This document shows positions 37,270-50,104 of a DNA stretch of 64,000 bases, in pieces. The notes under the pieces were generated by a model. It made no database searches. It saw only the letters and a list, made by a program, of their open reading frames with translations, and was not told the origin of the DNA. Numbering within the stretch: the stretch's first letter is position 1; every line of letters begins with the position of its first letter. Source of the DNA: Strigops habroptila (taxonomy: Eukaryota; Chordata; Aves; Psittaciformes; Psittacidae); contig NC_044277.2 of the NCBI RefSeq assembly GCF_004027225.2, positions 88,920,283-88,984,282 on the forward strand, in the 5' to 3' direction. A program made the position numbers and the translations under genes.

Positions 37270-38358
37270 TTTCATTATTATCTATCAGACGATTAAAGAC
37301 ATGAGGTGCAGTTTAGCCCTCTAATGACTGTCAACAGCCGGATGGCATTGCCTTAATTCAGATGGCTGTCTTGAAAGAAGTAGTTGTAAACAACTTCCCC
37401 CCCTCCCCAACTTTTATTTCCTTCTCTCCAGGTTCTAAGGTCTGCTTTAAAGTTTGATAATCTTGAGTTTATTTTAGTTAACCCTTCACCCCTCCACACA
37501 TATTTTTGCATTCACATACCTCACTGAAATGAAAATTTATGGTGGCAAAATACAAAATTAAGCCTCTGTACATTTTTAAGGAGGAATGATGGGGTTTTTT
37601 TTCTCCGATGATTCAGTCTTATCTTGAAAGAAAATCTCTTCTTCTGAGGACTCCCCCATATCTTTACCAGCCACCTCCCTCCCATGGACAGCTGGGAAAA
37701 CTTGTCTCACAGGACAAGCAAGAAGACAGATAAACCATGATTTCGGAGCAAATCGTTCTTGCATACTGCCTTATGAGCCCAATCAGAGAAATTCTTGTTG
37801 CTGTACAGGGTTAAGAGGTGTCTGTTTCCATCCTATCTGCATTTGCTCATCAGCTTCTCTCCATCCTCCTAACACTGACAGCTTAAACTCCTTGACTACA
37901 GTTCTGCAAGATGACAACAACTGGAAACAAAACAAATCAAAACAAACCTAACTAACTGTTGGAGAACCTGGAAGGGACTAAAATGGACTGGATGTACCTG
38001 GGTGTGAAGCCCTGTGTCCATGAGCAGGACTTTGTACACACCTAGGAGCGTTGCAAGCATGGTGGCCACCACCAGAAGGCAAGGCCAGCCCGCAGGGTCC
38101 GTGTCCCCTTGCCTCCAGCAGTGCCAGCAGCAGCCTGAGGGCTGTGTTTGGAAACACACCATGAAGGCAGCAGGTGTGGGGAGCACCCTTGGGTGCTGGG
38201 CCAGCTGCAGGCGGTGGCAAGACTGCCCTTCCCAGGGCAGGGAGGTGGCTTGCGGCTGTGCATTTCATGGGTCAGCCTCGCGTTTGTGTCCCCTCGCTGT
38301 GGGACTGCTGGGAGGTGCTGGCCGGGCCAGGGGTGGCCCGAGGCTGGCAGCGTGGGCC

Positions 38359-39427
38359 ATGCGGTGTCAGCGGGTGGTGAGACTGCTGGTGGCCACCGCA
38401 GTGCTGCTGGGCGCTGCCATGTTGCTATGGCATGGCAGGCAGCAAGCGGTGGGCAGCAGGGGCTCCCCCGAGGCCATGGCGCTGAAGCAGGCATGCACCA
38501 CACTGCTGGCCGGGCAGGAGTCCCGCCTGAGGGACAGGCAGGTGCAGCCAGTGCAGCGGGCAGCCCGCTGTGGCGCGTATGTGTCCCACAGCCAAAAATC
38601 CCTTCAGAGACTGAACGTTCCAGTGAATTTCACTTTAGCAGAAGCCTGCAAAGCACTTATTGAAGACAAGATGCCCTTTGTGAAGGAAAATGCTTTAGAA
38701 ACTTCATTCAGAGAATCCAGCTGCACGGAGTACATCACGCGGAACCGCTACATCACCCGCACCCTCTCTGCTGAAGAGGCCGCCTTCCCCATTGCCTACG
38801 TCATGACCCTGCACAAGGAGTTTGAGACCTTCGAGCGGCTCTTCAGGGCAGTGTACATGCCCCAGAATGTCTACTGCGTCCACGTGGACGCCAAGGCGCC
38901 GGCCCGCTTCCGTCGGGCGGTGCGGCGCCTGCTGGGCTGCTTCCCCAACGCCTTCCTCGCCTCCCGGGCGGAGCGGGTGGTCTACGGCGGCGTCTCCCGC
39001 CTGCGGGCTGACCTCCACTGCATGAGAGACCTGCTGGCCTCGGCCGTGCCCTGGCGCTACCTGCTCAACACCTGCGGCCAGGACTTCCCTCTGAAGACCA
39101 ACCGGGAGATTGTCCGGCTGCTGAAGGGCCTCAGGGGCAAGAACATCACCCCCGGGGTGCTGCCACCCCCCCACGTCACCTCCCGCACCAGATACGTGCA
39201 CAGTGAGGGGGCCAGCCGCAATGCCTTGGGGCTGGTCTTCCCCCTGCTGCGCAAGGCTCCCCCTCCCCACAACCTGACCATCTACTTTGGCTCCGCGTAT
39301 GTGGCCGTCACCCGTCCCTTTGTGGAGTTTGTGCTGCAGGACCAGCGTGCCATCGATCTGCTGGCGTGGTCTGAGGACACCTACAGCCCTGATGAGCACT
39401 TCTGGGTGACGCTCAACAGGATCCCAG
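38359..39427 (+). CDS. GCNT2: GCNT2 alternative first exon 2, chimeric with duplicated stem
   Basis: The frame starting MRCQRVVRLL has a signal anchor at residues 6-24 and a stem with C46 and C71 in the pattern C-x24-C-x2-Y. Residue 79 is followed at once by a second stem and the full catalytic region, nearly identical to residues 30-307 of the exon at 26782. So the stem pattern recurs at C97 and C122. SPDEHFW is kept (probable catalytic E346). The CCCAG|GTAGGA donor is in phase 1, and the product with the shared exons would be 450 residues, 49 longer than that of the other first exon. The start at 38359 was chosen because the signal anchor follows it directly; the frame is open further upstream to 38014, but that part has no anchor-like or conserved sequence. 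Whether the chimera is expressed or an assembly error cannot be told here. Confidence 0.85.
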
Positions 39428-42400
39428 GTAGGACATCAGGTCTGGGGAGCGCATGGAGGTCCCCACCGTGGTACCTACCACCCAGCACTTGCTGCCACTT
39501 GGCCATTGCATGGTACCAGTTCTTCTATGGTGGCCACCATGGCTCACCACTCCATGGAGGTGTTTCCAGCTGTGGCTATTGGTGGTGCCCAACAGCAGGT
39601 TTTCACCAGTCCTATTGTTTCACATGGAAAAACCACTCAGCAGGTGAGAGCCCATGTTGGCAGTGCTAGTGGCAAGTGAGCACACTGTGCCTCCTTGAGT
39701 CTGATGTCCCGGTCATTCATCCTCTTGGCTGAGCTGTCTCCTGGGAGAACAGCATCTGTGACTGGGTAAGGGAGGCCCCAGGGGTGGTGGGCATTGCAGT
39801 GTGATGGGTTCAAGGATGCTGCATGCCCTCCTGGTTAGCAGCAGCTGCCTTGCCCCATGAAGACCCAGGGGTGTAGCACGGCGTCCCCTTGGCTTACACA
39901 CTCTTTGGCCATGCTGTCTCACTAGTCCCACCTGCACTTCCTTATACCATCTTGCTTCTCCAAAAGCCACCAAAGAGGGTTGTGAATTTCGAGGTCCCTG
40001 CATACATACAGGCTGCACAACTTCACTTGTAGGGCTGAGGTTATGCACTTTCCCACCTATACATGGCCCACACCAAGACCTGAATGTTTCCCAAACATAA
40101 ACACATGGCCCCAAAGACCAGCAAAAATTATGGTTGATTTCAATCAGGTCTTGCAGAATAATACTCCCAAGGGCGATATGTACACCATTTGAGGCAGACA
40201 TCTGAAGTACAAGCTCCTGAGCACGAGCTTATAAAGTGCAGGAGAAAAGCTTGGATCAGTTGGTGCCACAGAAATGCAAAGAAATTGTCCCCTCCCCTAG
40301 AGCGAGATACCAACGAGGAAGCATAGGCTGCTTCAGGGGACTGGTGGAGACTAGACTGTTGGCAGCTAGGTTTTAACTGATGTGTTGGTTTGATCCTGTA
40401 ATCACAGGTACGGGATTTGGAAGGCCAAGGCAAATCAGGCAGCCTTTTATGCTGCAAGATTCCCAGCCCAATGTCAGTTTATGTTCAGCGTGTGTTACAG
40501 AAATTCCAACGCAGTGGCTCGTTTTGTGTAAGCTTCTTATGTTTGTCTTCATAATACATGGTAGCGATGCAAGGAGGAAAGGGAGTGGACTGCCTCTTGG
40601 AGCCAATACATGCAGATCAGCTCTCAGTGGAATTGCAATGGCAAAAACAACCCAGGAAGAGCTTAGCGGAGAAGCAGGTTGTGTTGCCTTTGTTCTATGA
40701 ATGAGCTCCAGTGTTTTTTCTGCTTCCAAGCTTCTGCCAACATGAAACTAAAGGCGCTGGAGCAGCTGGCCTGTCTTTCTAGTCACTCATGGCTGCCTTC
40801 ACACCCGAGCAGTGTAGTTCTGCTGGTGGCTATTTCTAAGACCTGGTGGTGGCAAACTCGTTTCCAGGACAGTGCTCAGTATGGCTGCCCACGAGGAAGC
40901 TCTTCCCCCCTGCTTCTTTTCAGGGACAAGAACAAAACTCTGCTAAACAAGATAGAGTGGGAAATGAGAGCTGAATAAAAGTAGAGTGAGCAGCTCATGC
41001 TAAAGTTTATATTAACTTTCACATCACCACCACTTCTCAGACAAACTATTTATACAAACAGGACCCCAGAACAGCTTCCAAATCTGAAGTCCTTTGCTCA
41101 AACAAATATTTAAAAGAAAATGTGGCAAATCCATTTTTTTCCCCAGTGCTGAGCTGTGCTTTCCCCCACTCTTGAATTAACTTACAAAAATGCCTAATTT
41201 GCTCAATTTGGGAGATGGTGAATAATGTGAAGTCAGTAATTTTGTATTCCTAGAAGGCAGTGCCTCCCAGTCTTTCTGTGGATGTCCTGGGGTCATTCCT
41301 GTTTTGTCAGTCATCTTGCTGCTTCTCCACTGTGTCAGCATTTTCCAAGTCTTTCCGCACACCACATTTACCTCCATCTGTTATGAACAGGTTTTTAATT
41401 GAGGATGGTAATGCACATCCCAGGCCATTTAAAGCGTCTATCCCCTACCATCAGTGCCTCTTTTCGTCTTTTATAAAGTGTTATCTTTAGCTTGATGCTT
41501 TCTACAGAAAAATAACATTTTCCAATTTTTTTCCAGGACAAACCCACACTTTTTGGCATGTTATTTTATTTGATAATAGCCCGATACAGAGAGGGGGAGA
41601 AATAGAGTAGTAAGTTCTGGTTATAGCTGCCACATCTGTTTATGGCAAAGTGCTGTGGTGGTTCTGCTGTTGGATCACATGGTCTTTTTGCATCTGTTAT
41701 AGAAGTTGTGACTTGGTAATTGCAAACAACCATCCTTACTTACCAAGAACAAGCTGTTCTCAAAAACACAGAGCAAAGCAAGCAAACAGAAAAAAAACCC
41801 TGATGCTTAACCTTTCTCCTATCCAATTTTTCAAAACACCCCAGCCCCAATCCCCTCTGACATTATACAGTGCCTTCAGGGTCTCGTTTGTCCTTCGCTG
41901 TGCTTCTCTTCAAGTTCACAAGCAAAACAGTTGTTGGGTTATGGTAACTGTAGAGGTACTGTACTTGTTGCCATCTGGGAAAGGAACAGAAAAACCCAAA
42001 ATATTTACAAAATCTTACTTTGCTTTCACCTTTATTTTTTAGAAAACACCAAGGTTAGGATGATGACACACTCTCAGCTACCATTTCAGCGCCGAGGGCT
42101 TCTTGCATGTGCTGCAGCCACCAGCTGAAACTGTGTTTTACGGAACTGCTGGCAAATCACCCCGTTTAGGGTTGTAGTTAACCAGCAAAATGAATAGCCT
42201 ATATTAATACATGCTTTAAATGAAGTTATGAAATCAGGAAGATGGGCTAATTAGCCTTAAAGAGAGAGGTTAGAACTGGAGATTAAAATGTTACATGTTT
42301 ATTTTAGCTAAAATCATTTTTGAAGGGCTTAGGTTCCCTGTCCTTGCACAGGTCCCACAACTCCAAACCAGTGCTATTATGCATTTCATACAAGCTCTAA

Positions 42401-42973
42401 AAGGTTTTGTTCTCATCTCATTGTGATGAAAATGCTTGTCTTTTCAGTATACAAAATGAGTGTGCTGGTTTTGGCTGGGATAGAGTTAAATTTCTTCATA
42501 GTAGCTAGGACGGGGCTATGTTTTGGATTTGTTCTAGAAACAGTGTTGATAATTCAGGGATGTTTTTCTTATTGCTGAGGAGTGCTACACAGAGCCTAAA
42601 TTCACGTGAAGCTATTATCTGTCGGTAGCCCAGTGTTCAAATAGCACTTGGAGGGCACCGCTGGTTGGGAAGGTAGAAGGTTACATGAGTGATGGTACAC
42701 ACATGCAGTATCCTACTGAGGCTGTTGCAAAAGTGGGATTTTATTTCTGAAGTGAAATGTTTAGGTCTCTTGGTCTGATATCTTGTTTATGTCATGAAAG
42801 CTGCTTTCTGTGAAGAAGCCTGGCAATAGAGTTAGCAGCCAGGCATCTGCTGATGCATATTCCTAAGTATTTCATCCCAGCTCTGTGGAGAAAGGTCACA
42901 GACAGTGGACACAAACCTGAATACACAGCTGTTAAAGGGACTAATTACTTGATTTTCTGTTACCTAATTGCAG
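39428..42973 (+). other. GCNT2 intron before shared exons
   Basis: Non-coding. It contains an ERVL-type LTR fragment at 42461-42597; nothing else was recognised. Confidence 0.7.
42461..42597 (+). mobile_element. Partial avian ERVL-type LTR
   Basis: TGTGCTGGTTTTGGCTGGGATAGAGTTAA begins a segment that continues CATAGTAGCTAGGACGGGGCTATGTTTTGGATTTG and GTGTTGATAA, the 5' part of a neoavian LTR related to the one at 28099. Only the first about 140 bp are recognisable, so it is a fragment. Confidence 0.8.
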
Positions 42974-43066
42974 GTGTCCCAGGCTCCACGCCCAATGCAT
43001 CATGGGAAGGTGACCTGAAAGCAGTGAAGTGGATTGATATGGAAGAAGCACATGGAGGTTGTCATG
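42974..43066 (+). CDS. GCNT2: GCNT2 shared second coding exon
   Basis: The acceptor AATTGCAG precedes 93 bp encoding GVPGSTPNASWEGDLKAVKW and on to GGCHG, against human [20 protein letters not shown] and GGCHG. It enters and leaves in phase 1, exactly as in mammals, so it fits both first exons. The sequon N-A-S (N315 in the 401-residue form) is conserved. The donor is CATG|GTAATG. The exon continues the C-terminal part of the GT14 catalytic domain and includes one of its conserved cysteines. Confidence 0.97.
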
Positions 43067-44224
43067 GTAATGTATAAATTTTTCTCCACAACTTTTTTCT
43101 GTTCATATGGGGAAAACCACTCAACTGTTGTTCTTGTACTCCTACAGCCTCTAACCATAATGTGAGACAGTCTTTAGACAGCACTTCATTGTGACATTAG
43201 AAAGAAGTCAATTCCTTCATAGCCCATACGTGAATGACAGCAGCTACATAAACAGTGAGAAAGCTGGAACAGTTGCTTCTTCATCAGGAATTTTATAGAA
43301 ACTATCAGCCTTGGAAATGCGGATATCTGGCAGTGCTTAAGGCTCCCATGAGTTAGATGACTATTTTCTTGAAGACCTTAGGGGAATTTTCTCACAGGTG
43401 GGTGGGAAGAGTCCACGTGTATGTCCCACACTGGGACGCAGATGTTCTAGAGCCAGCAGCAGTGCGCAGTGCAGATGTCACATGTGAACTTGGACAAATC
43501 CCAGCTCTCAGCTAGGCACTGAGTCTTGCCAGAGCCACAGCTGACCAGGAACCTAAGGAGCTGCTGGCTGATGATTACAGTTGAGCTTTGAGTTTTCCTA
43601 TGTCATGCTACTTCATGACATGACGTTACCGGTAGATAATGTGTGGTACAGCACATTTAATTTTTCAGTCACTGGTTTGTACATTGCATACTCCTACTAC
43701 TGACATATCCAAGTGGAACAAGAAAGGGAATACCAAAATGCTAACAATGCAAACTGTATTTCAAGAATTCTTAATCCATAACATGGTTGTTTGTGTTGAG
43801 GAGAAAAAGTTTTAGAACTTCAGTAAGCTTCAGTTACAGCAGTTTCACATTGGCATAACTACGTTGAAATCAGTGAAATTACACAAATATTGCTCAGAAT
43901 TAGCTAGTGGAAAATCTAGTATGAGTAAAAGTATCAGTTTCTCTTCACTGACAGAAGGAAATTCCCCTTTGCTGTGTCTTAGCCTTGTCTGAGAAAGAGT
44001 CTGAATTAGTAATGTTTCTTTTCTGATGTATCTCCTTATTTTGCTCATTTATTCTGAAGCAACTTTCATTTCATCCCATTGTTCACACTTACTCCCACTG
44101 CACATCCAATAGGCCTTTCAGTATGTTTGTTGAGTAGGAGCTTATAGTGGCTTTGCAGAAAAAACTTTTAAAAATTATTTGGATTTTGATTCTGACAATG
44201 CTTTTTTCCTTTTTCATCTGGCAG
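43067..44224 (+). other. GCNT2 intron between shared exons
   Basis: Unique-looking AT-rich sequence; no repeat or exon recognised. Confidence 0.8.
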
Positions 44225-44415
44225 GCCATTATGTCAGAGGCATTTGTGTATATGGAACAGGTGACCTCAAGTGGCTTTTTAACTCCACCTGTATGTTTGC
44301 AAATAAGTTTGAGCTTAAAACGTACCCCCTGACTGTGGAGTGCCTGGAGCTGAGACATCGGCAGAGAACCTTGTCCCAGAGTGAGGTTCAGGTGGAACCC
44401 AACTGGTATTTTTAG
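44225..44415 (+). CDS. GCNT2: GCNT2 shared last coding exon
   Basis: After the CATCTGGCAG acceptor the exon encodes [20 protein letters not shown] through [20 protein letters not shown] to the C-terminus VEPNWYF and a TAG stop. Human GCNT2 ends IQPSWYF. The exon supplies residues 339-401 of the shorter isoform. It completes the GT14 domain and is common to both first exons, so isoforms differ only in the first 307 or 356 residues. Confidence 0.97.
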
Positions 44416-44441
44416 CTAGCAAAACCTCAAGCTACAACATC

Positions 44442-44447
44442 AATAAA
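44442..44447 (+). terminator. Possible proximal polyadenylation signal of GCNT2
   Basis: AATAAA lies 27 bp after the stop codon. Further signals occur at 44941 and near 46295. Human GCNT2 has a long 3'UTR, so the distal sites may be preferred. Confidence 0.4.
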
Positions 44448-47400
44448 AGTGGTCAAGAGAATAGCTGCAGCAATCTTTATTTTTGCTGTACCAGAAGCAT
44501 GAACTCAAGAGACAGGTTTCTTTAGTATATTCTGTAGATGCAGCTCAGGCCAGCTTATCTCACACTGCCTGCAAAGCTCACCTTCCACTTAACACCCAGA
44601 AGCTAGAGCACAAGAGATACAAAAAGAGACACCAGGACTAAGGTCCTCTTGCAGCTGGAGGAGCTTTGCACTTTTGCCATTTTTAATGGGCTGTTTTCCA
44701 GCCCCAACTTTTGTCTTGTTACACTGTCATTGCTATTTTTTTCTATAAAAATATAAAGAGATACATGCATCCCAGGCACTTTTCCTGTCTAAAAGACAAG
44801 TGTGCACATTCAGTAAGCAAAAAGATAATGAGTCACAGTCAGCAAGGTTTTAAAAGCAGGAACACAACTGCTGGCTATACATACAGATGAGGTTTTGTCA
44901 AAGATACTGATATTTACTGTCAGAGAAGTACTGGAAATGGAATAAAGATGCTGCACTTCCCAGATCTTACCTGTTCTTTATCTGTTGGGACAAGTTTTTT
45001 AAGAGAAAACAGCATCTTTTACTAGATCAATGGGTGTGGTTAGAAAAATCAGATAGGCTTTCAGACACAGGAGCCCTTCTCCCTGTTTGAAAAATGGGGG
45101 CTTGCATATTTGTCTTACTTGGTCAACTAACAGAACTGGGAAAAAAAAAAACCCAAACCTCTCTACGTGCAGATTTTGGCTCACCAGTGTCCTTAAATCA
45201 TCATGTGTAAGGACACAGAGAGTTGGAAGGCGGGGAAGGAAGTAGATAAATATTTTCAGGACTGAAAAAGCAGTAACTGAACTTTGGCAATAAGTCATTA
45301 ATTCTGTGTCATAGTTGGATATGGCATAAGCCTTCTTCCCAAGTTGACTTCTTTTCACCTTCATATAATGGTTAATGCACATACTTAACCTTGGGGTTCA
45401 CTTCATCACAGCCCTACTTTTATTCCCCAGTAACAGCCACTAGAGGGAGGCCATCAAATATCTGAGCAGGTTTTCCCTTCCAAGTCTGCATAACCCCTTA
45501 AAGCACACAAAATCTCAGCAAACTAGGCATGCCACAAATAAATAAATCAGTGCTTGGAAATATTTTAGCATGACAAACAGAAGGTAAAAGTTATGAATAT
45601 TGGTTATTGTGTCCTAAAAAACAAACCAAAGCTATGAATGCTTCTTCCTGTAACTATGACAGTTGTATTTATGTGGCATGTTAGCAGCACTGTTGAGTGA
45701 CCAAGTCAGCAGCACAAAGGCAGTGTAAACTGGGATGCCTGAATCTAAGGAGGGTGTGTGCTGCTCTCCTGTCTCTCTTCTGAACAAGCGATGATGGCTC
45801 ACAGAGTACCCCTTGGATAACAGCAGTTTACCACCAACTTTATTAAACCATTGCTGATTTCAGGGTCTTTTAATAAACTGGATTGCAAACTGCAGCAGTT
45901 CAGAAATGACAACGCATCATATTTAGATGTCCTGAAGCAAGGCTGGTAACCTGCAGGGAAGGTTCTCAGCAAGCAGGATCTGCATCAGTCAGCTTATTCT
46001 GCATCTATAGCTGCCAACACCTAATAATGCAGATCCCTGCAGAAAAGTACAAACTATTTACCTTGGGAACAGAACTTTGGTGAAAATCCTGTTCAGTTTT
46101 TTGGGGGGAGGGGAGAAGAAGAGGGCTTTGCTAACTTGCTGCCATGGTGGGAGCCGAAGAGAGAAGTTTTTCAGAGGGAGTAATTCTCCCTCTTTAAAGA
46201 GGGAGTTTTAGGGTGTCCAACTCAAGAGAGATCTGGAACTAGCTCCCATTTGATCTAACAAGCTGAATATCCCCCAAATTGAAACATCCCAAATAAAATA
46301 AAGGCATTCTCACAGTTTTATGAGAATATTTAAAATAGCCTAGAGTGCAAACAAGATGGTATTTCGTTGTTCGGACTCCACAGGCAAATGACAAAATATC
46401 ACCCAACAGCAGAAGCAGTAAGCTTGGAAGTTTGAAACTCTGGATATAAAAGGGTGTTGTACTCTGAGCCTGATCAAACAGAGGTATTTTAATCCTGGGT
46501 TATATTACCTGTTTAAGTAAGAACTCAGAAAAACATCACAGATTTCTGTCCAGCTGTGATTTAGGAGGTTCGCTTTTTTTATGAATGCTATTCCAGATTA
46601 TGTTTTTCTGTAAGTAAATAAATATGTTTTCACAGTGTGACTGATTTTTGGGTGCAATATCTGCCTCATCAGCCTCTTCTTTTTTTAAAAAATAAAGAAT
46701 ATTACAGTTAATCACTGTAGAAGAGAGAAAAGCACAATTTCTGGCAGCCGAGCTTCAGAAATGCATCTACACCAGTGAGATCTATCAGTACTTTGGCATA
46801 GCAATAAAAGACAGGGAAAGATGAAAAACTGGAGGAGGTGGCTGGTAGGAAGGACGTTAAGGAGGGTTAGACTCCTGTGCACAATGGTAGCAAGAGTGAT
46901 TCCATTCAGCAACTGTGGTGCATCTCCATAGAGGGAGCTTGCGCTCTGAGTAACCTCTACCTGCACTTCCTTGTTTTCTACAATTACAGCAAGGCACATA
47001 AAAAGTAAACTCTTTCCCAGTGCTACCTGTAGCAAGTTCCTACTTTCCAAATCAGTAGGAACAGAGAAGCAAAGTTTTCAGTTCTGTCCAGTCGCTCACT
47101 GAGATGCTGACAGGGACGGGGCACACACAGCACATGCTCTCTCTAACAGGATTTCCAAGCAAGTCAGACTTTCCAGTGAAGACCCTGTGGCCACGCATTC
47201 CCCAGAGCCAGCCGACATAAGCAGGAGCTGCAGTTTCGGTCTTGCACAATGTCCGTGGCTACAGGTCTCCTGTTTCCCATTATGAGTAACTGGCAGGTTT
47301 CATGCTGTTTCCCTTTCAGCTGAACACACCCAAATACTTCCAAAGATCCCCCACCCCTAGGAAGATGTGTGGTCTGTGTGTGCCTGCAACATCAGAGGTG

Positions 47401-50100
47401 TGCATAGCAGCCAAAAATGTCTGGCAGTGTGTGCCAGGTTGCAGCAATTGCACAAGAGTCTCTGGGAGCATAGTTGTGAGAGCAGGTCCAAGAAAAGCAA
47501 AATACAGCTCTGTGCCTCCTTGTGTTCGCTGAACGGATTGAGCCCGCTACTGCTAACAGGGTATTGGCACAAATACTGCTCTAGGGCTCTGGTCTATACA
47601 CCTGAAATAAATTCCCTGGGTTTTTTGCAGAGAAGAGAGGGCAAGTTCTAGGCCTAGCTTGTGGCTCGATGTTTGGCAGCAGGTATCCTTTTAACTTCAC
47701 TTAAGCAATGAAAGTAATGTGGATGTGTTCATGCTTTCAGTTTTACCTCTGCTATTAGGCATCACCTTAGAGGCCATACAGTAGCCAGCTAATATGGGTC
47801 CACTACTGGACCACCTTTACCCCAAATGAATAACAGAAATGGTATAAAAGAAAGGAAAGGTGACACCGAAATTGAAGAATGGAGCAAATGCCAAGCATGC
47901 CTTTAACGGGCTTGTGGTCTGGTTTGGTTTGCTCTCTTGCAATATCCCATTCCTCTGTTAAAGTACACAGCCTTGTTCTGCAAACTGTGTCTCACTTAAT
48001 TTGTGGGCACCACAGCTATCACAAACCCACCATTTGGCACTCACAACTGCAAAACGGAAGCTCTGATGCGCATGAATAAATTGCATGGCCACAGGGGAGA
48101 GAAAACTAAAGTACCCAGTAGGACTGTCTTCTCACTGGCTTCTGAGTCAGTCACTGGCTTCTAAGTCAAAGGGCCAAAGACGCTGATGGACCTAACTTTT
48201 GTGAACTGAGAAGTCAGCAGTGACATCAGTAGCACCAAACAAGGAATGAAGTAGAAGATGTGAGTACTGCAAACATGGAGAATGGTGCCAAGATCTGCCC
48301 ATTAGCACACACTGATTCGAAGGTTAAGACACTGTTACGCCATAATGTGCAGGAAGACAGTAACATCCTAAGTTTCCACCAGGAATCAGCCTGTGAACAT
48401 GCAAATATCTAATGAACAAAATGTCTTTACATAAGGCTTAAAAAAAGAGTTACTGGCACTACTCCACAGCAGAGAGGCACTTTTGCTGGCCCTCTGCAAA
48501 CAAATCCATTCCTAACAGAGCTGAATGAAGACAGATTTTCATTGCTTCAGATTCACAGTGCCACATTACAGCTATGGTTTTGCTTGCCATTTCCTTCCTC
48601 TCCCCATGCCAGAGAAACCAGGGAAGAGTTCGAACTCTGCTAACAGAGGGCCGTTCAAGAAAAGGTCTTTGCCTAGCAAATCCTCCTGGCTCGTGGCTGG
48701 TGACTGCCAGCAGAAATTTTGTCACGGTGGCGGTTTGCTATGTGAGCAGAAAGGCTCACTCATAGGAATGACAAAACAACTGGCCAGTGCGTGAATGTCA
48801 TTTCTGGGAGGGGAACCCAAAGAGGCTGGAAACTGGCACAAGAAATGGCCTAGAAATAGGCAATCAAGGTGAAACAATGGCATCAAGTAGGTAACAGGTA
48901 AACCTTACTATCTCTAATTGATTAAGTATGTCAAACCAAAAGTAAAGGTCCTGCTTTAAACAAAGGAGCCTGCTTGGTTTTGATCAGCAAGTCAGGCAGA
49001 CAGCCGTTAGCACTACATTGGCTAGATGCTTCAGGCCCCACCACAAACCCTATGTGCCTAAACCAAACATTTGCATCCCATGTAATGGCACAAAAGTGCA
49101 AATTGCCTCCACAAAAGGCAGGAAGCATCATCAAATATGATCTGTAGTGTTAGTCTTTTCCATGCACCCACTATTAAGGGCAGTAGAGGAGGTCTTAAGA
49201 GGAAATAGGAGCTTAGAGTAAGGGAGAACCCAAGAACGTGGGGAAGAGGAGGACAACAGAAAAGACAAAGAAAGCCTGAGGACAAAAGTAGGGTGGAGGT
49301 AGAAAGTAAACAAAGATGGGAAAAGGAAAACACAGCACATGAGAGAATGAACTGAGAATGTGAAGAGCTGATAAGTTAAATAGGACAAAAATACTGTTTA
49401 GATAAGTGTCATTTGTTCACTGCAATCCTTCTTTTACAGAAAACCTGGGCCAAACTCTGCTTTGCCATAGAGCTCATAAAACTGCAATAGGCGGCCCTTT
49501 GTGATTTTGTTTTGTTTGTTTAGTGAAAGCTTGACAATCGTATTAATTTTCTTTTGGTTAGAACATGTTTGTCCTAGTCTCTTAATCGTTCACATACAAC
49601 AGAACAAAGTTCTAGGCTGAACACTTCTTCTTTGTAGTTTTTTATGGAAGCAAGCATGGAGGACAGTTCATTGCCTTGTGAAGGAATTGGTCTGACCATA
49701 GTTTGCAGATTGCAAGCCTCAGATCTTCTGATTGCTTTTTCCTTGCAGATATATCTAGGCCTAAGCAAAGCTATCATCAGTAGTGCAGTTGAGGAAAAAA
49801 ATCCCCACAAACCAGAAAGCATGATCGACAAGTCATTTGTGTTGTTCTAGAGGCAGGCCTTGAAACTTGCCAAGTTTGATAAACCTTTGGGTACACATTA
49901 ATGAACAAGGTCTGCCAGGGGTCAGAAGGCAGTTTGCTTCTTATGTCAGCTGGGCCTCATGATATTTTCCTTCCTGTAAAATACATAAGAGATCTTGTCA
50001 CAAGCACAACCCTCAGTGCTCAGTTCTCAAAGCACAGCCGGGAAGGAAGGAGGCAGAGATCAGCTGGGAAACATGCACCGATTTCACAGAGCTTGTGTCA
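44448..50100. other. GCNT2 3'UTR and intergenic sequence
   Basis: The first part may be GCNT2 3'UTR. After that no gene, repeat family or strong open frame was recognised. PAK1IP1 and C6orf52, which lie between GCNT2 and TMEM14C in human, were looked for by eye and not found. Confidence 0.55.
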
Positions 50101-50104
50101 CACA

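Larger units (their letters stand above)
27704..38358 (+). other. GCNT2 intron between alternative first exons
   Basis: Non-coding sequence holding a solo ERVL-type LTR (28099-28670), a CR1 3' fragment (29574-29670), two MIR-like relics near 30.5 and 31.0 kb and a two-copy 39-bp tandem duplication (37192-37269). The stretch 33.0-35.1 kb has scattered open frames on both strands that look like decayed mobile DNA, but I could not classify it. Confidence 0.6.

Noticed and set aside
38014-38358. In-frame upstream extension of the second GCNT2 first exon
   Set aside because: It would place 115 residues before the signal anchor, with no conserved or membrane-targeting feature. The Met at 38359 stands just before the anchor, as in all GCNT2 isoforms.
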